DNA from: Larix kaempferi
Taxonomy: Eukaryota; Streptophyta; Pinopsida; Pinales; Pinaceae
DNA: 64,000 bases
Assembly (NCBI GenBank): GCA_027924585.1
Contig: BSBM01000779.1
Span: 15,482,001-15,546,000 of the forward strand
Reading direction: 5' to 3'
Shown: positions 23,426 through 33,297 of the stretch, in pieces
Position numbering within the stretch: the first letter of the stretch is position 1
Layout of the letters: every line of letters begins with the position of its first letter
Notes under the pieces: generated by a model
Databases searched by the model: none
What the model was told of the DNA's origin: nothing
The model's input: the letters and a program-made list of their open reading frames with translations, nothing else
Position numbers and translations under genes: made by a program

Positions 23426-25045
23426 TCGCTTAGCTGCCGAGGGAAAAAAAATCTCGCGCTGTACTAAAGCGCAATATTATTCTCTATGTTGTAAGTTGTA
23501 ACAAATAAGATTTTTTTTTTTTTTTAAATACTGGTCTAAGATATCGTAATCAATTAGGAATATTTATTATGCTTCGCTCTCTTGCTAAGGGAAAGGATTT
23601 CGTATATAGAAATGCAGATAAAGGTGTAAGCGTTGTTGATTCAAACTTGCTAGGAATATATACTTCCCGTGTGATTGCTTTTCAGATCATTCTTTCTTCT
23701 TCGACCTTTGTCATTATTGAATTGAAAAAAATATGGGTGAAATTGGCAGCAGTTATGAATTGTGGTGGTAGTTGGAAGCCATATAGAGGTCGTTCTGGGC
23801 TTTTAGCTACGCATTACAAACATTTCAGATTTTCTTTGAATAGGTAGCAACACCACTTTTCATAATTATAGAGCATGAACAATTTCATTTCAAACTATTA
23901 ACAAGAAGGCTTCTGAAAAAATCCTGTCTAAAATTTCTTCGGTTGTGAAGATTCATCTTATTTCATAGCTATGAATTTTCAGAATTCAGTCCATGTTATT
24001 CATTCCAATTTGGACTGCTTGTAGGTCAAATATATGTTTACAAAACCTACTATATTATTTCTCAACATTTGCAACTACGTTCGGTGGAAGATTCAGTCAT
24101 TATTTCACTGTTGGTGGTGATTCGATCAGGAAAGAATGACTGATCCCGTGAATTAATGATTGACCGTATAAATTATTGATAAAAAGGTCTCATAAATTGG
24201 ACTAGAAGCCAATCTCCAAGAAGAAATCAAATTAGCATTTGAGGAGAACCCGCTACATCAGCTATAGAGGATCTTGCCTGTGAGTCTCTCTCTCTCTATT
24301 GTTTGGATTGTTTGTTGAAAATTGTACAAAATATCAGAGAAGAAATAAATGCCAAATTGAAAAAAATTCTATGATAGGACAGCTGCAAAATGCTTATGGG
24401 ATTATATGGCGCATAAGTAAATTCAGCCAAAATTGCTTACATTCTCAATTTGTACAAGAAAAGTCGGCATAATTTCCTTATGGCTGCTTTCTAGGCAGCT
24501 CTTTTCCTTCTAGATAACTCTGTTAGGGTTTTTTCTACCCCATTTCAACTGCCAAGAATTGAATAAACTTATTATTTGTTTGTCTGTGGATGTGGATTGT
24601 TCTAATTTTGCTCTCTGTACCAGATCTAAGCTGGTTGCATGCCAGAGAACTCTTTTGTCCCTTGTCCCACAAACAAGGGGGTTTCATACATCAATTCAGT
24701 GTCTGGCGAGGCTGTGACCTTAAAATGAGATTCTTAGTTTTTTTTCTTTTTCATGTTTTGCACAAGTATGTAGATATCTATTGAAAATATGTTTCAATTA
24801 ATTAATGTTACTAATATTAGCTAATAAAATCCAGACTTGGGCAGGCAGATGTGTCTGTTTGGCAATCTGGCCAAGGCAGTTTCAAGTCTTCTTGTAGTTG
24901 TCAGGTGTTTTTATGATTTGTCTATATACCATCTTTTATTGTTTCTGACACTATTAATAGACTCACTTTATCTCCGCAAATGTGGTATCAGTCCCATAAA
25001 ATGTGCAATCCTTAATCTTGATAACAATTTTGACAGTGACAGAAA
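23426..25045 (+). other. Upstream region of the SYP81 exon, no coding recognised
   Basis: Mixed-composition sequence with a T-run at 23510-23525 and a CT tract at about 24286-24299 (TGAGTCTCTCTCTCTCTATT). Just before the SYP81 ATG, the sequence TTTTGACAGTGACAGAAA offers two candidate splice acceptors (AG at 25036 and 25042), so a 5'-UTR intron with an upstream noncoding exon is possible. Frames at 23569-23847 and 24837-25256 match nothing; the latter overlaps the exon in another frame. Confidence 0.4.
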
Positions 25046-25123
25046 ATGGCAAGAACTAGGGACAGAACTGAAGATTTCAAGGAAGCTGTTCGCAACATTG
25101 CATCGAAGCAGGGATTCAATGAG
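25046..25123 (+). CDS. SYP81: Probable first coding exon of syntaxin SYP81 (ER SNARE)
   Basis: From the ATG at 25046 the frame encodes 26 residues containing RDRTEDFKEAVRN and ending GFNE. As far as I recall the family, plant SYP81 (the syntaxin-18/Ufe1 homologue) begins M-R-RDRTEDFKDSVRN and reaches YNE at the same distance. Directly after GAG (Glu) comes GTTATTG, a usable splice donor, giving a phase-0 intron. SYP81 is a tail-anchored Qa-SNARE of the endoplasmic reticulum acting in Golgi-to-ER retrograde fusion. No second exon was recognised anywhere to the right. The match is short, so a duplicated gene fragment remains possible. Confidence 0.7.
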
Positions 25124-25594
25124 GTTATTGATCTGTCTTCTCCATCTTTACCCTATGCGCTTATTTTTCCCATTTACACTTTATGAATATTATGATTTCG
25201 TGAGGTTACATAGCACTGATTATTTGGATTCTGCTCATTCCGGTTTTGTTCAATAAACATTCACCTGGAGTCCTGGATTCTTTTTTTTTCAAAGAGAGAA
25301 AAATGCTACGTTTTCATAAAATTTCATGCACAAGAGAACTTCATTCACAATATGGTATCCAACTTTAGGAAATAGTACCAACATGTCCAGAATGCTATTA
25401 CTTCTTGATGGATGTTGAAAATTACAGTAGTCGCTTAACCACCCACATTTTGATTTTACATTATAGTTCCATTTTCAAATTCGTTTGCAACCACTGATTT
25501 AGTTGTATGTTGGAGTTCCAAAAGAAAAATTCACATATAAAGCTCTGCTTTGAGTTTTCTTTCTTGAATTTTAATTTTAATTTTTTTTGTGTAA
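25124..25594. other. Start of presumed SYP81 intron 1
   Basis: No coding, repeat or RNA feature recognised. T-rich, consistent with a plant intron. If the gene is real, everything from here to the right edge could be intronic. Confidence 0.4.
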
Positions 25595-25802
25595 TGCATT
25601 TCTTGGGGAAACCCACTGGGCATTTCCCCTCATTCTGAGGATGGTACCCAGGGTAAACTGGATTCTTAAGGGCTCAAAGCCAAATCAACATCTCAACAAC
25701 AATTGGCTCACAAAGAGCAAACATGTCACAAAGTGGGATTTGAAATTGGGCAGGGAAGGAAACAACTTTCCTCTCAGCCACTTGAGCTACACCCAATTGA
25801 CA
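25595..25802 (-). mobile_element. tRNA-derived SINE, copy 1
   Basis: The minus strand begins GGGTGTAGCTCAAGTGGCTG, an RNA polymerase III A box (tRNA-type), followed about 40 bp later by TTTCAAATCCCAC, a B-box-like sequence. A body of about 130 bp follows, ending CCCAGTGGGTTTCCCC and GAAATGCA, then an A-rich tail (complement of the T-rich plus-strand sequence at 25560-25590). This is SINE structure: tRNA head, unrelated body, A-rich tail. Confidence 0.75.
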
Positions 25803-26017
25803 TTTATTTTTCCATTTTGCATTTCATGGGAAAACCCACTGGGCACTTCTCCTCATTCCAAGGATCATACACATGGTAAATCAGATTCTTTAGGGCTCGA
25901 GGCCAGGTCAACATCTCAACAACAATCATCTCATGAAGTGCAAACATGTCACAAGGTGGGATTTGACTCTAGGTAGGGTATGAAACGACTTTTCTCCCAA
26001 CCACTCAAGCTACACTG
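25803..26017 (-). mobile_element. tRNA-derived SINE, copy 2, with 8 bp target duplication
   Basis: A second member of the same family, head-to-tail with copy 1. Its minus strand starts CAGTGTAGCTTGAGTGGTTG (A box) with AGTCAAATCCCAC as B box. The body and the CCCAGTGGGTTTTCCC end match copy 1, followed by an A-rich tail. It is bounded by AATTGACA at 25795-25802 and 26018-26025, a perfect 8 bp target duplication, so it inserted next to the head of copy 1. Confidence 0.85.
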
Positions 26018-26069
26018 AATTGACAATGTTCATTTTATGTTATAGGGCTTATTTTGAAAAATGGAAAAC

Positions 26070-26305
26070 CATAGCAAATCTTAAAAGGGAAATATCCTTT
26101 AGATGTACATGTTGCTTGATTGTACCTGCGCTGAATGATGTGAAGTATTCATCCCATCGTTTGTTTTTCTAATGATAGATGCGAAGTGCATGCACAAGTA
26201 TCCTGTTAACAACTTCAGTTCACCCATCATTTTCAGGATGGAATGAACTGGAAAACTGCATTTGAAATCTGAGCATTCTCCACAAGGATCACCAGAAATG
26301 GCTTA
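26070..26305 (-). pseudogene. gypsy integrase fragment
   Basis: The minus strand reads FLSHFW, SLWRMLRFQMQFSSSFHPEN, TEVVNRILVHALR and KRWDEYFTSFSA with in-frame stops. This is the C-terminal part of the gypsy integrase core (F...FW..L....G....SS..HPQ.DGQTE..NR.L...LR.......W......). It is cut by the family-A LTR beginning at 26311. No other part of this element is visible to the left. Confidence 0.75.
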
Positions 26306-26310
26306 GGAAT

Positions 26311-27656
26311 CGTTGCTGCCGGAACACGCACCCGGGGTTATCACAGCAGAAATCTTCAAGCTGCTTAGCTGCGTTCCTTGGGGGCAAGTCTTGAGTCAAG
26401 TACTGTCACTTGATCTTGACTCCTCCGTTTAGGCAAAATTCCTAATGAAGCCAAGGGGGGTAGTCCCTATGAGTTACTAAGGCTATTTAAGTTATTTAGT
26501 TTTGAATGGGTAAGTTGTTTAGGAGTTTTGAAATAATCATTGAAATCAAGAAATACTTGCAAATGTAATTTAAGATCAACAACATGAGATAAACATAGAA
26601 TAACACATGAGATCTGAACCAAAGATTGAAATATTGTAAATATGATTAGTGCCAAAGTGGAGTCGAAACTGCATGTTGCTGAGAAAGAAAAATGTTTTGT
26701 GAGTGCTTCTTGGTCAGTTTTAATTTATTATGAGATGAGATTTGATTACGGGAAAATGGGAGCTCCAGATATACCGTGAGGTACAAGGAGTAATGTCCGG
26801 AAATTAACTAAAGGTGGCTCCTCACGAAGATGTGTGGGATGGAATGGAGTCTCGAGGGCGTGTTCAACACTACACCAACAAGGGTGTAGCCTAATGGTTC
26901 CTTGAGGTCGCTTCCCAATGGTTCCTGCTTTTTCTGAGAAATTTCCCCACATAATAACTAATGTCTTAGTGCCGGATTTTCACTATGTTTGGGGTTGTTG
27001 ATTTTATTAGTATGAGTTTTTAATTAGATGTGAAAAATTAAGAAGTTGTTGCAACTCTTTTTGATTTCCACAGGACCAGGTCAATGCTCGCAAACGGAAA
27101 GAGCATACTTTGAGTTGGCAACAAAATATTTGTTTTGATTAATAAAAGAAAATGATAAACAACTAAGTAAAGTGTTATGCTAATTACTAAAGGAAAGGAA
27201 TCTCTTTTCTGATCATTTGATCACATACTCAGGAAAATCCCTTTATGTGATGAAGAGAGCATACTTTGGGAGAGCAATGCCAAGTTCGTTACTTTAAAAA
27301 AATGAAGCAAAAATTGAAATGACTAAAGACAATATTTATGATATTTTAAATTTGAAAGTATACTGCCTGTTGTGCGTGTGTTTTTTTGTTTTAGCAGGAA
27401 ACAAAAAATGTTAGAAAAATTCACTCCACAAAAAAAATGCGAATCGCCCTAGGGGGGACGGGGTGTGAGCGCTGGTAGCCCACTTGCTCTGTCCTTTTAT
27501 TTATGATTTACAATCAAATTTGAAGAAAATGCCTTAGATCTTTACAGATCTAGATCCATAGGCTTACAAAAAATGCGAAGGGAAGCTGTTGGATGAAGCT
27601 GGGATGCGCTGGGAAGCTCCGGAATGGCCCAAACTTGAATTTTTTGACCAAAAAAA
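26311..27656 (-). repeat. Family-A LTR copy A6, first half
   Basis: Starts CGTTGCTGCC, aligned with TGTTGTCGCC of other family-A copies, then shares GCTGCTTAGCTGCG, GGGGGCAAGTCTTGAGTCA, CTCCGTTTAGGCAAA and GAAGCCAAGGGGGGTAG. Element orientation (set by the primer site next to A4) is minus. It is interrupted by solo LTR A1 at 27662 and resumes at 32413. Its far end is cut by LTR A2 at 33298. It is the most diverged copy. Confidence 0.8.
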
Positions 27657-27661
27657 CCTAC

Positions 27662-30600
27662 TGTTACCAACTTTTTGTACCATAGTTGGATTTTCTGGAG
27701 AGCCGCCATTTGACAAACATGATGAATGTTTGATTCCAGTGTATCAGATGATCCAGCATTTTGTAGCTAGCCAGTTGTGGTTAGCTTGTTTTGTTTTGAG
27801 TAGACATGACCATGGCCCCATGGGGGTTTGTAATAAAAGTGTGCTAGTAGGATCTGAGTGCCTCGGTTTCTCATGACTGGATTAAGCAACTAAGGTATTC
27901 CAAGGAGTTTTTTCCCTTGTCAATTATACTTTGCTTAAGGCGAGGTATAATCGATGAGGTTTTCTCCCGCTCCTCCAAAGCTGGAATGCCCGATTTTGAA
28001 AATTTGGCCATGGGGGGTTATTAGAGGCCAGTAATGTATATAAGCCTACTAGACACTGTTAGAATAGGTGTCGGTCATGTCCTAGGTCCATAAAACCCTC
28101 AGAAAAAATTTCGAAATTTTTTTATCGGGTCCATCGAAATTTGGGTTTTAATTATTTTTTAAATTTAATAAATTTCTCTATAGTTTAAATAGAGAAATAA
28201 TAATTTGTAATATGTCAGTCATCCGGGGTCCGAACTTAGTGTTTGATGGCTTGTTTCATAAGCCAAAAATCACACATGACCCGTGGAGCAGCTAAACCCA
28301 ACTTTCGGATGTCAATTCAGCCCCGTAATTAATATTTTCTCTGAAAAGTCATTTACAGAGAAATTATTAATTAAAATAATAAAATTGATTATTTTGGAGA
28401 TAATCCAAATCTCTCCAAAATTAATCAATTTGATTAAAATAAAGGGCTAAATGACATGGCAATGAGCATTTAGGAAGATTCCAATCAACCCCAAGCCCAT
28501 CCAGTCACCAAATCATTATCCTTTCAAACAAATTCGCCCTCCTTCATAAAAAATCGATTTTATGATGTGTCACTTGATGATTGGGTGGTGGTTTGCATTA
28601 AAACTTGAAGTGGGCGCCCTCATGACTCACCCTAATCCTAAGCTTGGCTCCCTTCATAATTTCGAGTTTGTACCTACCAATCTACGTGTGTCTCCACTAA
28701 ACTAAATCGTATCTCCCTCAAACCCTCACGTCAATCTCCATTTGACTCGTGTTTCCTTGTTGGAATTCGTGGATTGGTTAGTTGAAATCACAAATCGACT
28801 TGGCTCTCATCTAAACTCGAGTGATTACCTACCTTTGCCACTTGCCATCCCTTCAACTGGCTTACAACCTACTCGCACTCCACATGGCTCACGCCCTTCC
28901 TACCAAGCTCACGCCTTTGCTACCCTAGCTCACATGAATCCTCACCTTAGCTCGCCTTTCCTTGTTGTACATTGTTTATTGGTTGTTGATACATCATACC
29001 TACCACTAAAACTCGACTTTGCCTATTGTCTATTGCTCCGAGCCCTCTCATGATTGGAATTCGACCTCATGCTCACCACCAATTCGAATTAGGGCTAGCT
29101 TATGGTTTTTTACTATAAAGAGAGGCCCATGTTGGGTTATTATCTCATGGATTTTTGTGCATCGAAGCTCTGATAAAATTGTAAACGCTTTTAATTGAGA
29201 ATAAAGTTGAGACTTTGGAGGTCAAAAGCGTGGAGGCTCTTGATGTGCTTTGCTTCACTTGATATTGAGGTGATATTGTTTTACATTTCATTTGAGGCTC
29301 TTAAGTTGTAGAACATGTTCATGATGGCTAACAATCTAGCACAAGTAGCATGTATCTAGATCTTTTCACTTGAATGTTTTGTTTCAATTATATTATTCAT
29401 GCTTAAGGTTATTGCAGGTATATCTTCACTCCACAAACGAGACCAAAGGAGCTTTAACTTTTTTAAATTTGAGAAACAAAGAGAGTTAGATCTTCTCCAT
29501 CAAACTTCTAAAATACAATTTTGGTTACTTGTTACTATAGGCTTACATCTCTTCTAGCCTCCTACTTTGCTCCTTGAGTTTTTGTTTTGACTTGCTAAGC
29601 CATTTCTAGCCCCTCTAGCCTTGATCCAGGATTGTTCTTGTTCTCAAGCCATAGGTTAGTTTTCCATAAGGTTGGAGTTCCTTCAACCTTGGGGAATAAC
29701 TTGGGATTTGTTCCCTTGTGCTCTCTTCAACACTCGTTGTCGGCGTATCACCGGTTAACCGGAGGATTTCCAAGGCGGTGTTTTTACCATCTCAAGTGTT
29801 CCACTTGAAACCCTTGCCCTAGATCTACTTTTCCTTGGTTTTGTCTTCATCCTCCCATTCGTCCCACTTCATCTTTGTATTCCTCTCCTTGCATTCGTCC
29901 CTCCTTACCTTCTCCCATCCATTCCTCCTCTCTTCCAAGTCTCTACTTTCCAACTCGCCCTTCCTAGCTTTCATCTTCTCCTTGCTTTCGTCTTCCTAGT
30001 CTTCTCTTCCTTTCGTCCTACCCATCTTTCTAAGCCTCTCGTCTCCCTCATTCCTCCCTTAAGTGCCCTCTCGTCCACCTACAAAAACACAACAAAATAC
30101 AAAACATTAAACAAGTTAGAAGTTTGTTTTATTAGATTTATTTTATGAGCATAGATCTTGTCCTTTGCTTGAAACAGATTAGATCTCAATCATTTTGCTT
30201 AAGTATCTCCTAGTATATGCTTTAGAAATATTATTATAACTTGCATCTAGTATCTCTCATTAAAAGTTCTTAGTGTTATTTCAAAGACAAACACATTGGC
30301 ATATCAAGTAGGGTAAAATTTTATGGTTGCATTCTCGTTTCCACCATATTTTGGGGCATTTTAGCTTGTTGGTCCGTTTTACCATATTAAATATTTCAAG
30401 ACAAAATCTCATGCTTTTTCATGTTTTAGTCCTATTTTGCAAACTTAGACTTGATTGTTCAAAGTTTGATTAGATTTCTAACGCTAATGGGTGCATGAGT
30501 CATTGGCTTATCCTTGTGGTAGGATTGTGGGAAGAGAAAGATCTCTTAAATCAAAAGATCAAATCGAAGAGAGAAGAAGAAATCAAGCATCATAAGACAT

Positions 30601-32407
30601 ATTTCGAGACATACCTTCTTATCCTTTGTAAAAGCCATTAAGGGCTTCAGTTTTTTCAATTTTTATAAGTTGTTTCTAGGTAGCCATTAAAGACCTTTCA
30701 AGGATTTTCCCTTGAGGCATTTGTAATTGTTTAATAAAGATTTTAAGTGGAGAAGGCCTCCACTCTTTGGTCTTCTTCCCCATTTGGGGAAGGGTGTTGG
30801 GTCTTGTGGTTTGATTAGGCTTAGATTTACAGTTTCATGCTCTTAGTTTAAAGTTTACTTCAATAAATCATTCTGCTTATATTCCATATTTACTTACCCC
30901 CATGCTCTCCCGAGTAGGGTCTTGGACCTGAAACAGATTCTTGGGTAGTTTAGCTTTATTTCTTGTTTATTTTCATCTTGCTTCTCTTCCAAAGCCTTCA
31001 GCCGGAAGTTGTATCCTTGAGACTTCGTCTCAAGGGCAGGACCACATAATTTGTGGTTACTCTTCCTTCCCCGTCGGTTTCCTTGGCAGAGCTTTCAGCT
31101 AGCTGGAAGTTCTCAAGTGCAGGCGGTTCTAGCGGTTGATCTTGTTCGGGGATCAACCCCACCTAGTAGATTAAAATTTGTGTGGTAGAACACTAGATTT
31201 ATTTATCTTGCAAGCACTATTGTTAGTAGTAGTTTTTATCTTGTCGATCAACACTATTGTTCAAATCTGTTTCAAGTTAAAACACACTGCTACTACAGTC
31301 TTTTCTGCTTCTTTAAAATAAACCAAAGTCTCTTGAACTTGGCCATAATCCAAGTCAAGAGCACCCTCTGTCGGAGGGCATCTTAGTTTTTTGCATCATC
31401 CCTGCATTAGGCATTTTAAGTTTAGCAAGTCTCTTGAACTGTGGTCATAAGACCGAGTCAAGAGCGCTCTCTGTCGGAGAGTTGAACAAGGTTTTCTAAT
31501 AATAAAAATTTCCACTCACACACCCGTAATTAATTTATCTTGGTTTGTCCTACACCCGTATGCTCTGCCAACCGGAAACGGTTGGGCTAGTACTCAGAAA
31601 GGTGGAAGACTTGATAATATACGATCGATAACTTAATTAAAAAATTTTACCCAAAACCTCAACCAAGGCAAATTACTGTTCTTCCCACGAGAGGTGGTGC
31701 CGGAAATCCACTGTCAGACTCAAGGGCGGTTCAAACATTGGACACCTATCCTTTATGAATCTGGGTGCTTCCGACAGATCACTTAGGGTTGCCAGTACTT
31801 TCCTTGGGTAAGGTTCCACCATCTTTTGATACCTTTGGTCTTATCCGAATAATCAAGAACATCTAAAACACGTAAAATTTACCAAGAACAATTGCAAAAC
31901 GTCCTCACAAACAACTACTTTCGGCTTATTCTTTCAGCATCACGAATTTTATTTGACTCCATTTGGCACTGGTCTTTAGTATTTATATATCTTTTATCTG
32001 GACCATATGTCCTTGTCACTTGTTTAAATTTCAATCTTGTGGATGCCTTTAATTAAATTATAAGTCAAAGTATTATGTTATCTTCCGAACTTGTATCTTG
32101 TGAATTTTGCAACGTGGATTGCGTGTTTAATTCTGTTCTTTTCATCATCTAAAAAACTCCTAAACAACACCCATCCGCATCACTACACCAAAACACATTT
32201 AAAACACACAAAGAGCCTTAGACAACTCTTTAATAGGGACTACCCCCCTTGGCTTCGTTAGGAGTTTTGCCTAAACGGAGGAGCTGGGATTCAAGTGACA
32301 GCACCTGGCTCATTGCTTGCCCCCAAGGCCACACCTCTCCCCACTTTCCAGTGAGGGAGACAACTTTCAGAAGGTTTTGCTGCTGGTGTGCAGTTTGGCG
32401 GACAACA
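27662..32407 (+). repeat. Family-A solo LTR A1, 4746 bp
   Basis: Runs from TGTTACCAAC to GGACAACA and is flanked by the identical 5-mer CCTAC (27657-27661 and 32408-32412). No primer site or coding follows it, so it is a solo LTR, oriented plus. A TATAAAG at 29114 (ACTATAAAGAGAGGCCC) is the likely promoter. A strongly C/T-rich stretch lies at about 29820-30080. Two hairpin-forming units lie at 31328-31379 and 31427-31480. It splits A6, so it is younger than that copy. Frames such as 28742-29053 are not considered genes. Confidence 0.92.
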
Positions 32408-32412
32408 CCTAC

Positions 32413-33297
32413 TAAAAAGTAAAACATGACATCGAGATAATTAGTACTAAAAAATTCCCAAAATCACTTTTAAAAGTGATTTGGGCAACTAAAAATATAT
32501 TATGGAAAAATTCTAAGCTAAACTACTTGCAAAAAATTGACTAAAATGACTCAAAAGAGCAAGTCCTTTTGAGGATCTTGGCTTGCTTTTGAGGGAAGCC
32601 AATGAAAGCACTTTTAAATTGCTAAATATGAACTTATAATGCCCAAAAATGAAGCTAATCGAACAAGCCTTTAGATCTACTATTGAGTGACTTGTAAAAG
32701 AAAAACCTTCTTAAAGCTAGATCTAGTAAAGCAAATGATTAATCCTTCTCTGAAACAATATAGATCTAAGCATGTAAGACTTATAAATCAGATCTGAAAG
32801 TATGATATGAACTTATTTGAAATTAGATCTAAGAAACATGCCTAAGTAACCATAGAAAAGTTGAATTTATAAAGAAGAAGAAATGTGGAGAGAAAGCCCT
32901 TGAAACTTTGGGCAATGGAGCTATTCTGACAGATTCTCAGGAGGACTATGTCTTCTTTAAGCACAAAAATTATTGGAAGGTAGTAGAAACAAGCTAGATC
33001 ATTCACCAATCCAACGAAGGAACCTGTAAAAGAAACCCTTCACACTTGCCACACAATTTTTTCAAATCTAGTAAAACATCTAAGCTAAAGAGAAGAAGAG
33101 CATACATATAAACGAATAAGCATGCACATTCTAGATCTTGAGATAAGCATGATTTAAATGAATAAAAGAGGCTTCTATATTCATTCTTACCAATTAATAC
33201 TAATCCTTCCTTAAGCTAGTATTGTCAAAGCAAGCAAGTGAGCAAGAAACTTCTACAGTTTACCTCAACACATATGAAAGACAATGATCATCCACCA
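32413..33297 (-). repeat. Family-A LTR copy A6, second half
   Basis: Continues A6 after solo LTR A1, with the many AGATCTAAG-type stretches and the CACTTGCCACACAA segment found at the same relative place in the other family-A LTRs. Ends abruptly where LTR A2 begins (TGTTGTCGCC at 33298). Confidence 0.65.

Noticed and set aside
24837-25256. 139-codon plus-strand frame over the SYP81 exon
   Set aside because: Different frame from the conserved exon, hydrophobic random-looking sequence, no motif; the SYP81 reading explains the conserved part.
25740-26017. tRNA genes suggested by A and B boxes
   Set aside because: No cloverleaf or anticodon arm forms; shared 130 bp bodies and A-rich tails show SINEs.
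28742-29053. 103-codon open frame
   Set aside because: Lies within family-A solo LTR A1; the corresponding part of other copies has no similar frame.
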